From: Rhizobiales bacterium IMCC20636
GTDB lineage: Bacteria > Pseudomonadota > Alphaproteobacteria > Rhizobiales > GCA-2746425
Assembly (NCBI GenBank): GCA_016865015.1
Contig: CP018226.1
Span: 527,001 to 591,000, forward strand
Reading direction: 5' to 3'
DNA: 64,000 nt
A program made the position numbers and the translations under genes. Below the pieces are notes generated by a model. That model had not been told where the DNA came from and did no database searches. It saw only the letters and a list, made by a program, of their open reading frames with translations. Shown here piece by piece: positions 17,921 through 26,718 of this stretch (its first letter is position 1; each line of letters begins with the position of its first letter).

Positions 17921-20122
17921 GTGCAATCACCTTCAAAAAAGACCTTCCCGGTTCTGATCTTCTGGATCATTGTCGGGTGGGTCGGTTTTCTGATCCTGCC
18001 TTGGTATGGAATCGAGGATTTCTGGACATTTGAATGGCTGGTGGATGGCTATCCACTGGACAGCGATTATGCGCCCGGAATTTTTCTGATTGCACAGGGC
18101 GAAAAGCTTTGGCTGACGCCTTTGCTACTACCGTTGATCGGGGGACTGTTTGCGTATCGTCTTGGCAAGGAACACGCGCTTTACGCGAATATCCTTATTT
18201 TGGCTGGTGCGTTTGGCTTTGCCTGGCTGATTGCCCAAGGGTTTGGCATTGGCTTGCGCGGCTGGTCCTATGATTGGCTTGAGGCGATCTTCGGTCCGCT
18301 GGACGACCGACAATTTGGCATGGGCTACGGCGCCATGCTGGTCTCTGCCTGTTTTCTGTTTCTGCTGACGCAGGGCATCGCCGCACGCGGTGCAGTCAAT
18401 GGTGATGTCTTTGTGGTGTCATCCATTGGCTTTGTCATTGCTGTCGTTGGCGTTTTCGTATTTTTCCCAATAGCACGCATGTTGATTGCCGCCTTCATTA
18501 CAGAAGAAGGCTCCTATTCGGTTTCGGTATTCTTTTCCAAGTTTCTCAGCAATCGCCTGTGGGGGCTTGGGTGTCTGTCGGGTGGCAAATGCGGGGCTGC
18601 CTGGAATTCATTGGCGCTGGCTGTTCTGGTCGGGTTCCTGACAACGGTCTTGGGTCTTGTGTTTGCTTTGGTGGTGACGCGCTCGGGCTTTCGTCACAAA
18701 CGTCTGCTTCGTGCACTCACTGTCCTGCCAATCATTACCCCGCCTTTTGTCATTGGTCTGGCACTGATCCTGTTGTTCGGCCTGTCAGGTTCGGTGACAG
18801 TGTGGGTTTCTGATCTGTTTGGCATTCAACCCACCCGTTGGGTGTATGGAATGCCGGGTGTCCTGATTGCCCAGCTTCTGGCCTTTACCCCCATCGCATT
18901 TCTGGTGTTGATCGGCGTGGTTGAGGGCGTCAGTCCTTCCATGGAGGAGGCGGCGCAGACCTTGCGGGCCAGCAAGTGGCAGGTATTCAGAACCGTGTCT
19001 CTGCCTTTGATGCGGCCGGGGCTTGCCAATGCATTTCTGCTGGGCTTTATCGAAAGCATGGCGGATTTTGGCAATCCACTGGTGCTCGGCGGCAATTTTG
19101 ATGTGCTGTCCACCGAGATCTTCTTTGCCATTGTCGGAGCGCAATATGATCAGGGCCGCGCGGCTGTTCTGGCCATCGTATTGCTCGCCTTTACCCTGTC
19201 GGCGTTCTATGCGCAGCGGTTCTGGCTGGGCAAGAAATCCTACACCACTGTGTCCGGCAAGGGTGATTCCGGCATTCACCCGCATATGCCCAACAGGCTT
19301 GCCATTCCGGTTTTCATTTCCGCCGGTGTCTGGGCGCTGTTCACAATCGTGATCTATGTGATGATTGTCTATGGCTCCTTTGTGGAGTTGTGGGGCGTCA
19401 ATGACACGCTGACATTCAAGCATTATGTGACAGCGTTTTCGGTGCGCATGGATGCAGAAGGCTTGCGCTGGACCGGCTCGGCCTGGAATAGCTTCTGGAC
19501 AACGGTACAGATTGCGGCTTTGGCAGCACCTTTGACGGCGGCTGTCGGGCTGATTACAGCCTATCTGCTGACACGACAGACCTTTATCGGCAAAAATGCC
19601 TTTGAATTTGGCACCATGCTGAGTTTCGCGATTCCCGGAACCGTGATTGGTGTCAGCTATATTCTGGCCTTCAATGTGCCACCGATCGAGTTGACCGGAA
19701 CAGGCGTGATCCTGATTGTCAGCTTTATATTCCGTAACATGCCGGTGGGTGTACGTGCCGGCATTGCATCGATGAGCCAGCTGGATAAAAGCCTGGATGA
19801 AAGTTCACTGACCCTTGGGGCGAATAGTGCGCAGACGTTCCGACTGGTTATTCTGCCATTGTTGCGGCCGGCCATTCTGGCTGCTTTGGTGTATTCCTTC
19901 GTGCGTGCCATGACGGCTATCTCGGCTGTTATCTTTCTGGTCAGCGCGGAATATGACATGGCAACCAGCTATATTATCGGGCGTGTGGAGAACAATGATT
20001 ACGGTCTGGCGATCGCCTATTCCACAGCGCTGATTTTCGTCATGCTTCTTGCCATTGCGATCTTGCAGCTGGCCGTCGGCAAAACCAATATCGGGCGTCG
20101 AATGAGCCAGCCAAAGCCATGA
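17921..20122 (+). CDS. ABC transporter permease with two fused permease domains (AfuB/FbpB-like)
   Basis: 733 residues, with two permease units in one chain. An N-terminal block of extra membrane helices (about 1-180) precedes unit 1, whose EAA motif EEAAQTLRASKWQVFRTVSLP is near residue 344. Unit 2 follows, with DESSLTLGANSAQTFRLVILP near residue 628. This length and fused architecture match AfuB/FbpB permeases. Start is a GTG 9 nt after the binding-protein stop, with only a weak ribosome site, which suggests translational coupling. It works with the neighbouring binding protein and ATPase. Confidence 0.9.
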   Translation: MQSPSKKTFPVLIFWIIVGWVGFLILPWYGIEDFWTFEWLVDGYPLDSDYAPGIFLIAQGEKLWLTPLLLPLIGGLFAYRLGKEHALYANILILAGAFGFAWLIAQGFGIGLRGWSYDWLEAIFGPLDDRQFGMGYGAMLVSACFLFLLTQGIAARGAVNGDVFVVSSIGFVIAVVGVFVFFPIARMLIAAFITEEGSYSVSVFFSKFLSNRLWGLGCLSGGKCGAAWNSLALAVLVGFLTTVLGLVFALVVTRSGFRHKRLLRALTVLPIITPPFVIGLALILLFGLSGSVTVWVSDLFGIQPTRWVYGMPGVLIAQLLAFTPIAFLVLIGVVEGVSPSMEEAAQTLRASKWQVFRTVSLPLMRPGLANAFLLGFIESMADFGNPLVLGGNFDVLSTEIFFAIVGAQYDQGRAAVLAIVLLAFTLSAFYAQRFWLGKKSYTTVSGKGDSGIHPHMPNRLAIPVFISAGVWALFTIVIYVMIVYGSFVELWGVNDTLTFKHYVTAFSVRMDAEGLRWTGSAWNSFWTTVQIAALAAPLTAAVGLITAYLLTRQTFIGKNAFEFGTMLSFAIPGTVIGVSYILAFNVPPIELTGTGVILIVSFIFRNMPVGVRAGIASMSQLDKSLDESSLTLGANSAQTFRLVILPLLRPAILAALVYSFVRAMTAISAVIFLVSAEYDMATSYIIGRVENNDYGLAIAYSTALIFVMLLAIAILQLAVGKTNIGRRMSQPKP

Positions 20123-20142
20123 CCCGGAACAAGGATTGACCC

Positions 20143-21222
20143 ATGACAATTGCTACCAGCAGCAAGGCGGCTTCGGTGACGTTCCGGAATGTCAAGAAAG
20201 TCTATGGCCGGGATGTTCTGGCCGTTGATGATATTTCGCTGCACATTGAACCGGGCAAATTGGTAACCCTGCTGGGCCCGTCTGGCTGCGGAAAAACCAC
20301 CACATTGCGCATGATTGCCGGGTTGGAGATGGCTACTGAAGGTCAGATCCTGATCGGGGATACGGATGTCACTAAATTGCCGGCCACAGACCGGGATGTT
20401 TCCATGGTGTTTCAATCCTATGCGTTGTTCCCGCATATGAATGTGCTGGAAAATGTGTCCTACGGCTTGAAATTCTCCGGGTTCAACAAGGCTGAAACAC
20501 GGGAACGCGCCCTGGCGGGGCTCGATCTTGTCGGACTGAATGGCTATGGCGACCGACTGCCATCGGAACTGTCTGGTGGGCAGCAACAACGTGTGGCGGT
20601 GGCACGGGCGCTGGTGCTGGAACCACAGGTGCTTTTGTTTGATGAGCCGCTGTCCAATCTGGATGCTAAATTGCGGCGGCAGGTGCGTGAGGAAATCCGC
20701 GACATTCAACAGAATTTGGGGCTGACCGTTGTCTATGTGACCCATGATCAGGAGGAGGCACTTGCGGTTTCCGACCGTATCGTTGTGATGCGCAATGCGC
20801 AGATCGCGCAGGAAGGCAGCCCACGTGATCTTTATGAACTGCCCAATGACGCGTTTGTTGCCGATTTCATCGGTGAGGCAAATCTGATGCCCTGTTCCAT
20901 CGAAAGTGTGGACAATGATGTGGCGACGATCAGCATCGGGTCTTACCGCCATCGTCTGCCCGCACGGGGTATGGCGCCTGGTGCCGCAACACTGGCTGTG
21001 CGCCCAAGCCGGGTGGAGCTGAAAGCTGATATGTCTGAAAACAGCATGACGGCCAAAGTTGTCAAGGCGACCTATGTCGGCAGTCACATGGAATATACGG
21101 TGGAAACCGAGTCCGGGACGTTGTTTGCGGTCTCCGGCAATGTGAGTTCGATCTTTGAAGCCGGTGCATCTGTGGCCATGAACTTTGCCGAATCTGGTCC
21201 GGTGCTTTTGCCAAAGAGCTAA
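20143..21222 (+). CDS. ABC transporter ATP-binding protein, AfuC/FbpC-like
   Basis: A 359-residue ATPase with Walker A GPSGCGKTT near residues 46-54, signature LSGGQQQRVAVARAL near 144 and Walker B VLLFDEPLSNLDAKL near 164, followed by the switch His in VTHDQEEAL. The C-terminal ~110 residues form a TOBE regulatory domain. It energises the fused permease encoded 20 nt upstream. Unlike the ATPase at 2133-3188, its FQSYALFPHM segment is intact. No terminator was recognised before the SulP gene 53 nt further on. Confidence 0.93.
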   Translation: MTIATSSKAASVTFRNVKKVYGRDVLAVDDISLHIEPGKLVTLLGPSGCGKTTTLRMIAGLEMATEGQILIGDTDVTKLPATDRDVSMVFQSYALFPHMNVLENVSYGLKFSGFNKAETRERALAGLDLVGLNGYGDRLPSELSGGQQQRVAVARALVLEPQVLLFDEPLSNLDAKLRRQVREEIRDIQQNLGLTVVYVTHDQEEALAVSDRIVVMRNAQIAQEGSPRDLYELPNDAFVADFIGEANLMPCSIESVDNDVATISIGSYRHRLPARGMAPGAATLAVRPSRVELKADMSENSMTAKVVKATYVGSHMEYTVETESGTLFAVSGNVSSIFEAGASVAMNFAESGPVLLPKS

Positions 21223-21275
21223 GGTAGGCTCTAAGCTGAAATGAGACTTGGATATCCAGGATTATTGATCGTTCT

Positions 21276-23117
21276 TTGCGAAAGCGTGATGTGCTTGTGA
21301 GAAAGTTTCTGTCAGCAGCTATCGGCTTTATCCTGAATGCGTTGGCGCAATTGTTCCGCCGCCCGGACTGGATAGGCCGGGTCAACCGCTATTCCCTGCG
21401 CGATGATGCCTTTTCCGGGCTGACCGGAGCGACAATCGTTCTGCCACAGGGCATTGCCTTTGCTGCCATTGCCGGTCTTCCACCGGAATATGGCTTCTAC
21501 ACCGCCATGATCACGCCCGTTGTGGCTGCGTTGCTGGGGTCATCCTGGCACACGGTTTCCGGGCCGACGACAGCGATTTCGGCGCTGGTGTTTGGTGCCC
21601 TGTCGGGAATTTACACGCCGGGCAGCACGCAATTTGTTGAAGCTGCTGTGACCCTTGCTCTGTTGGTGGGGTTGTATCAGTGGATGCTGGGGCTGGCGCG
21701 GCTTGGTGCGCTGGTGGATTTTGTGTCCCATTCGGTCATGACAGGCTTCATCACAGGTGCAGCCTTGTTGATTGCGCTGACGCAGGTCAAATCAGCGCTT
21801 GGGCTTGATTTGCCAAGGCCTGAGCATCTGCCGGAATTTGTCACGGCCCTTTGGAACAATCTGTCTCTGGTCGACCCGGTCTCACTTGGCATAGCACTGT
21901 CTGCCCTCGTGACGGGCTATGTTGTCAAACGCTTGCGTCCCTATTGGCCTAACTATTTGCTGGCGCTTTGCGTCGGGACATTGGTCTATCTGGGATTGGG
22001 CGGATCTGATCTGGATGTGGCCACGATTGGTGTCATCCCGTCGGTCATTCCGGCATTTGCGGTTCCGGATCTGGGGTTTGGATCGTTGCAGGATCTGGCG
22101 TCGCCAGCCTTTGCCATCGCAATGGTGGGCCTGCTGGAGGCCATGTCGATTTCAAAGGCTGTTGCATCCAAGTCCGGTCAGGACATCAGCAGCAATCGAG
22201 AGTTTATCGGGCAGGGCGTTTCCAATGTGGTCGGCAGTTTCTTTCATTGCTACCCAGGCTCCGCCTCCTTTACTCGCAGTGGTCTGAACTATGAATCCGG
22301 TGCCAAAACACCGCTTTCGGCCATCTTTTCAGCCATTTTCCTGTTTCTGATCCTGCTGCTGGTCGCACCCTATTTTGCCTATGTGCCGATACCGGCGATG
22401 GCCGGTGTCATCATTCTGGTGGCGTGGAAGCTGATCGATTTTCACGAGATTGCTCACATATTTACGACCAGCAAGACCGAAAGCTGGATCGCCGGGGTGA
22501 CCTTTGTCTCCTCTCTGGCCATCGATCTTGAGTTTGCAATTTATGCAGGTGTGCTTCTGTCTCTCGCCCTGTTTCTCAATAAGACCTCCAGGCCATTCAT
22601 CGGTATTGGTGCGCCGGACCCATCCGAACCAAATCGTCCGTTCAAGAATGCTGCCACCAACAATTTACCGGAATGTCCGCAATTGCTGATCGCGCGTCTG
22701 GACGGGCCGCTTTATTTCGGATCGGTCGAGTTTATCCGCCGTCAGTTTCGGCGGTTTGAAATTGAACGCCCCTTGCAGAAACATTGCCTGTTCATTGTGA
22801 AGGGCGTTGGAGAGATTGATCTGCCGGGCGCGGAATTGATGATTGATGAGGCGAAGCGACGGGAGGCGATGGGCGGATCCTTCCATCTGCAAACACGAAC
22901 GCCGCGGACGATCAGCAAGCTGGGCCGGTTCAAGGTGATGAAGAGCCTCACCAAGCAGTATATTCATTTGAGCAAGAATGATGCCATTGCCGATATTGTG
23001 CCGACGCTGGATCAGACCATTTGTGCGACCTGCCAGGTGCGGATTTTCCGGGAATGCCCAAAGGCTCCCGAAGTCAAGCACGCAGATGAGGTGCTAGAGG
23101 AAGAGCCTGCTCAATAG
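21276..23117 (+). CDS. SulP-family anion transporter with STAS domain
   Basis: 613 residues. The transmembrane part (about 40-430) carries SulP hallmarks (ATIVLPQGIAFAAIAGLPPEYGFYTAM near 52-80 and FFHCYPGSASFTRSGLNYESG near 330). A cytoplasmic STAS domain follows (about 475-590). The last 35 residues contain CATCQVRIFRECPKAP, a three-Cys tail of unknown role. The family carries sulfate, bicarbonate or C4-dicarboxylates. The frame has no good ATG start; TTG 21276 or GTG 21291 are the candidates. A hairpin at 23204-23233 closes the unit. Confidence 0.9.
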   Translation: MRKRDVLVRKFLSAAIGFILNALAQLFRRPDWIGRVNRYSLRDDAFSGLTGATIVLPQGIAFAAIAGLPPEYGFYTAMITPVVAALLGSSWHTVSGPTTAISALVFGALSGIYTPGSTQFVEAAVTLALLVGLYQWMLGLARLGALVDFVSHSVMTGFITGAALLIALTQVKSALGLDLPRPEHLPEFVTALWNNLSLVDPVSLGIALSALVTGYVVKRLRPYWPNYLLALCVGTLVYLGLGGSDLDVATIGVIPSVIPAFAVPDLGFGSLQDLASPAFAIAMVGLLEAMSISKAVASKSGQDISSNREFIGQGVSNVVGSFFHCYPGSASFTRSGLNYESGAKTPLSAIFSAIFLFLILLLVAPYFAYVPIPAMAGVIILVAWKLIDFHEIAHIFTTSKTESWIAGVTFVSSLAIDLEFAIYAGVLLSLALFLNKTSRPFIGIGAPDPSEPNRPFKNAATNNLPECPQLLIARLDGPLYFGSVEFIRRQFRRFEIERPLQKHCLFIVKGVGEIDLPGAELMIDEAKRREAMGGSFHLQTRTPRTISKLGRFKVMKSLTKQYIHLSKNDAIADIVPTLDQTICATCQVRIFRECPKAPEVKHADEVLEEEPAQ

Positions 23118-23203
23118 AAGGTGTTCCGCGGCGATTTAGTCCGAAGCTTCAACTGCGCTCCAAAGACGCAATATAAGCCTTCAAAATCAGGAAATTAACT
23201 GTT

Positions 23204-23233
23204 CACTGGCCCCAGAGTATGCTGGGGTCAGTG
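23204..23233. terminator. Convergent hairpin after the SulP gene
   Basis: CACTG-G-CCCCAG pairs with CTGGGG-T-CAGTG around a 6-nt loop: an 11-bp stem with one mismatch, lying between the convergent SulP and 23246-23860 genes. No long T-run follows, so it is a likely bidirectional terminator of moderate strength. Confidence 0.6.
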
Positions 23234-23245
23234 ATTGTATTGGTT

Positions 23246-23860
23246 TTAATTCACCATGCTCGCGCGGCCCTGACTGCAACGAATGCTGCTGTCTCTGTGC
23301 CAGATTTTGTAGCGTGAGGTGTTTGGAACGCCTTGAGCCATGCCATTGTCATTTGGAACATTTCTGGCATTGGCCGGTAGTGCACATTCTCTACGCACAT
23401 CCTTGGATCCAAGAACATAGGTATAGATCTGCGCATTACGCACCAGCGCTTGAGGCCTGCCGATATTGGAAGATTGTCGGCAAAGTGCATTATAGGCGAT
23501 GGTTTTGGCGTTCTGCAGATTGAAGTTCAGAGCACGACCGGCCGCATTGGATCGCAATGGTGCTCCCGAACGGCAATTGCGTGGCAATTGCCCACCCCGA
23601 ATAGCCGCGTCCATGCAGCCCATTGCGGCATCTGCCGCATGGAACCGGGCAAAGCCACGATTATTGTTGGTGTTGCCAGCTCTGCCCTGGAAGACAACAT
23701 CCCCATTGGGGATTGTTATCGAGCTGATGCCATCGGCTTTGACACGAACTTCATACTTGCACTGCCTGTCGGCAGCATCTGCACTGGTGATGGCCGCAGT
23801 CGCGACGCTGGTAGTTGCCGCAACCAATACGGCAAGTTTTGCAAACTGTGAAATAAACAA
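23246..23860 (-). CDS. Secreted protein of unknown function
   Basis: 204 residues with a signal peptide (about 1-29, cleavage after ADA). The mature part has six cysteines (RQCKYE, GCMDA, NCRSG, LCRQS, ECALP, RCSQG), an even number that suggests disulfides in the periplasm or outside the cell. Asn- and Arg-rich segments (AGNTNNNRGFARF; GRALNFNLQNAKT) are visible. No family was recognised. It is a single gene, convergent with the SulP gene. The 228 nt upstream of it hold no gene that I can support. Confidence 0.6.
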   Translation of the reverse strand: MFISQFAKLAVLVAATTSVATAAITSADAADRQCKYEVRVKADGISSITIPNGDVVFQGRAGNTNNNRGFARFHAADAAMGCMDAAIRGGQLPRNCRSGAPLRSNAAGRALNFNLQNAKTIAYNALCRQSSNIGRPQALVRNAQIYTYVLGSKDVRRECALPANARNVPNDNGMAQGVPNTSRYKIWHRDSSIRCSQGRASMVN

Positions 23861-24088
23861 AATTTCCTCCTTCTCAAGTGTTGCCCTTGGAGGAAATAAG
23901 CATCATCAGTTTAACGTTTGCTGAAAGCTCTATTCAGACCTGGTTCACGGTTCTTAATTCGCAAAGTTAACAGGGACTGTACAGAAGTAAGGACCAGTAC
24001 TGGATTGGCGCGGGATACCGTGCAAATTGCCATGCATCGCATCAGAATTTGGCGTTAAGCATGTCACAGTAGTTGTGCCAATTGCGTT

Positions 24089-24424
24089 TCACGCTTTCAG
24101 ATGAAGTGTGACCAACACTGTGCTTGAAGACCCATCTTCAAAATCGGCGCGGATGCGGAGCCAATTGCCAAAATTGGTGATGCGAGCGACAGCGATTTCA
24201 TCCTGCATCGCAGGCATTGCAACCCTGGTGCCTTCCGGAACCCAACGCATGCCGTCGGGCGACAGTTCAACACTGAAATCAGGTTGAACACCGACAGATG
24301 GTTTGAGGGCGCGGACGAAGATCACGGCTTCCCTGGCCCAGCCGCATTCATAGGGTTGGCTGGTGGCGCTGCCGGTCCAGTGTTCATTGCGGGTGACGAT
24401 GGCAGTGTGGCTTTCAGGCAGCAT
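24089..24424 (-). CDS. Small uncharacterised protein of the sugar-acid locus
   Basis: 111 residues with no signal peptide or membrane helix, probably a single beta-sandwich: alternating strands EAVIFVRAL, DFSVELSPDG, RITNFGNWLRIRADF and STVLVTLHL. Its ATG at 24424 overlaps the upstream stop as TGATG, behind GGGAGA, so it is translationally coupled to the 309-residue gene. A longer in-frame start at 24445 would overlap that gene by 22 nt. The family is not recognised. Constant linkage to the dehydratase operon suggests an accessory role in handling the same substrate. Confidence 0.6.
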   Translation of the reverse strand: MLPESHTAIVTRNEHWTGSATSQPYECGWAREAVIFVRALKPSVGVQPDFSVELSPDGMRWVPEGTRVAMPAMQDEIAVARITNFGNWLRIRADFEDGSSSTVLVTLHLKA

Positions 24425-25353
24425 CAGAAATCTCCCGAAATGCAAACAGAATCAATATAGAGGAAAGCGCTTTTCGCCACATCGGTTTCAGCAAAGACCG
24501 CGAAGTTCAGCATGCACCAGAGATTTTTCATGGCCGGAATGCTGATGGATTCAAAACCTGACATGTCAAATTCGCGATCATTGCATTGAAACGCCAGGGC
24601 CTTCATGTCGCCGAGATCGAAATCGAAGCGCAGATAGCTCCAATTTACCTTGGTGGGAATTTCATTGTAGCAAAGCCGTTGCGCGCCGCCGGGCAAATCG
24701 ACCCAGCCTTGTGGTTCAAGATGATAATGGCTGGCGGTTTTATCGCCTTTGCCGATGGCCGTGAAATCCGAAGTCTGGGGTTTGTACTGCCATTTTTGCA
24801 GATGCTCGCCATTTTCAGCGTTGAGAAAACGCAGATGCGGCATGATCCTGTCCGCATTCTGATCGGTGTCCCCGCCCTGCAGATCAAACAGAAACCCGAT
24901 TGAGCGGACGTCGGTTTCGCTCAGTTGCAGTTCGGTCGCTTCGGGTTTGAAGGTGAAGTAGGTTTCAAAGCGTATAGGCCCTCTTTTGCGAAATGTGTGG
25001 CGCTTGATTGCAACATTTTGCGCGCCAGGGCGCGGCCGCGTCGCCACTTTGAGTGCGTAAGAGCTGCCCGCGCCTCCATGAGAGCCGGCATCCCAATGAC
25101 CAAGCGTTGATAACATGGGGCTGGAATGCTGCGCATATCCGGGCAACATGGTATCCAGCGAGCCCTCGTAATTGCCGACCAATTGCGACCAGCCCGCATA
25201 ACCTTTGGAAAACTGGTCAAAACTGATGATACGCCGCATGGGGTCGAAACGGCTGAGGGCCGGATCGCTGAGGCGCATGGCGCGCAGCATGGCCTCTTCC
25301 AGATTCTGGTCGGCGGCGTTTTCTATCACTTTATTTGTCTCCATGCCCTGCAT
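24424..25353 (-). CDS. Uncharacterised 309-residue protein, probably carbohydrate-related
   Basis: No signal peptide. The sequence looks beta-rich, with many aromatic residues (FDQFSKGYAGWSQLVGNYEG near 45, RFETYFTFKPEA near 128, KVNWSYLRFDFDLGDMKALA near 245), like a jelly-roll lectin or carbohydrate-binding fold. I recall DUF6772-type proteins with this look next to sugar catabolic genes but cannot confirm the match. It starts 2 nt after the stop of the enolase-superfamily gene (an ATG at 25344 is also possible) and is coupled to the 111-residue gene after it. The function is unknown; a sugar-binding, epimerase-like or hydrolase role is possible. Confidence 0.6.
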   Translation of the reverse strand: MQGMETNKVIENAADQNLEEAMLRAMRLSDPALSRFDPMRRIISFDQFSKGYAGWSQLVGNYEGSLDTMLPGYAQHSSPMLSTLGHWDAGSHGGAGSSYALKVATRPRPGAQNVAIKRHTFRKRGPIRFETYFTFKPEATELQLSETDVRSIGFLFDLQGGDTDQNADRIMPHLRFLNAENGEHLQKWQYKPQTSDFTAIGKGDKTASHYHLEPQGWVDLPGGAQRLCYNEIPTKVNWSYLRFDFDLGDMKALAFQCNDREFDMSGFESISIPAMKNLWCMLNFAVFAETDVAKSAFLYIDSVCISGDF

Positions 25354-25355
25354 TT

Positions 25356-26519
25356 CTAGGGTGTTCGCAGACGTTCAACGACGTCCCAATTGATTTCCAG
25401 TCCGAGGCCTGGGCCGGTCGGCACGCTCAGTTCGCCATTTTTCTGGCGCTGGCTGGCGGATGCGATGTCGGCCATTTCGGTTTTGAAGGGGCTGATATCG
25501 CTGTGGCATTCCATCATGCGCATATTCGGCATGGCCGAGGCCACATGAATGCTGGCGGTTTCACAAACAATGCCGGACATGCCGATATGGGGGGCGTAGC
25601 CAACGCCACAAATATCGGCAAATTCGGCCATGCGTTTTGTTTCAGAGATGCCGCCGGAGCGGGCAATGTCGGGCTGCAAGACGGACAGAGTGCGGTTCTG
25701 CACCAGCCTTTGCGCCTGATCGACCGTATAATTGCTTTCGCCCGCAGCCAGCGGAACGTTGGTTCGTTTGCGCAATTCCTCGTAGCCGGCTTCATCTTCC
25801 GGGTCTAGCGGCTCTTCAAACCAGAAATACTTGTTATCTTCCAGAGCTTTGGCCACTTCCACCGCGCCATCCAGATTGTAAGCCCAATTGGAGTCAATAC
25901 AGAGTTCAGCGCCATCACCGGCGCGCTTGCGCATCCGCTCGATACGGCGGCATGAATCCTTGACGTGTTTACCGGTCTTGATCTTGATGCGGGGAAAACC
26001 GGCTTCCAGATAGGCATCCAGTTCTGCATCTGCTTCAGCGTCGTCGACCCAATTGATGGAAGCTGCATAGACAGGAATCGAGGTGCGGCCCTCGCCACCC
26101 AAAAGCATCCAGATGGGCATTTTGGCGGCTTTGCCGAGAATGTCCCACAAGGCAATATCGACGCCCGCAATCGCTTCAATCAGCATGCCGCCGCAGCGGC
26201 CTGACAGGGCCAGGCGCATGCTGTTCCAATGTGCACTTATCTGGTGCACAGGCTTGCCGATCAATCTTGGCCGCAAGGTCGAGTTGATGAGTTCCGCATA
26301 GGCTTTTGGCGCGAAGCGCGCCAGTGTTTCACCAACACCGACAATCCCGGCATCCGTTCTGATTTCCACCAGAACCAGAGATACATGCTCATAGGTTCCC
26401 CAGGATGTGACCGTGGATTTGGGAAGTTTCTGAGTCAGCGGATGGGCAATAACATCTGTGATTCTGATGTCAGGTGCGAACTCGCTGTGCGCTTGTGGCT
26501 GAGGGGAGGGCGCGCTCAT
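25356..26519 (-). CDS. Mandelate racemase/muconate lactonizing enzyme family protein (sugar-acid dehydratase-like)
   Basis: 387-residue enolase-superfamily enzyme. A KIKTGK motif near 175 carries the catalytic Lys pair. Metal ligands are expected in CIDSNWAYN near 205, WFEEPLD near 232 and AAGESNY near 258, and a His general base in YAPHIGMSG near 305. Relatives dehydrate or racemise sugar acids such as galactarate, mannonate or gluconate. The start at 26519 was chosen because the 124-residue extension to 26891 crosses the GntR operator and the GntR gene on the other strand. It heads the leftward operon and faces a GntR gene. Confidence 0.88.
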   Translation of the reverse strand: MSAPSPQPQAHSEFAPDIRITDVIAHPLTQKLPKSTVTSWGTYEHVSLVLVEIRTDAGIVGVGETLARFAPKAYAELINSTLRPRLIGKPVHQISAHWNSMRLALSGRCGGMLIEAIAGVDIALWDILGKAAKMPIWMLLGGEGRTSIPVYAASINWVDDAEADAELDAYLEAGFPRIKIKTGKHVKDSCRRIERMRKRAGDGAELCIDSNWAYNLDGAVEVAKALEDNKYFWFEEPLDPEDEAGYEELRKRTNVPLAAGESNYTVDQAQRLVQNRTLSVLQPDIARSGGISETKRMAEFADICGVGYAPHIGMSGIVCETASIHVASAMPNMRMMECHSDISPFKTEMADIASASQRQKNGELSVPTGPGLGLEINWDVVERLRTP

Positions 26520-26658
26520 GGCAGAGCCCTGATGGCCAATAGATGGGTGACGCCGGAGTGATTTTCCGGACGTGCGCTTGAGCAGGCATTTGTCATTGGT
26601 GGTTTTCTCCCGTTTGGCACACAGACTTACTGCAAACAAATCAACATAGCAATTAAAT

Positions 26659-26675
26659 AACATAGTTGCTATGTT
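26659..26675. promoter_or_regulatory. Candidate GntR operator AACATAG-TTG-CTATGTT
   Basis: A perfect dyad with 7-bp arms and a 3-bp spacer, midway between the divergent dehydratase and GntR genes. A further copy of the half-site (AACATAGCAA, 26643-26652) lies 16 bp to the left, and it also pairs exactly with TTGCTATGTT at 26666-26675. Three phased half-sites suggest cooperative binding by the FadR-type regulator and control of both operons. Confidence 0.75.
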
Positions 26676-26718
26676 GCTATCAAGCATGTTAGAGCATCTC
26701 AAACTTGAAGGAACCGAC

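Noticed and set aside
20017-21087. 356-residue minus-strand frame
   Set aside because: It is the shadow of the AfuC-like ATPase on the plus strand, which has Walker A and B motifs.
24089-25353. Frameshift between the 309- and 111-residue genes (24424-24445 overlap)
   Set aside because: With the start at 24424 the two genes join through TGATG behind GGGAGA, which is normal coupling.
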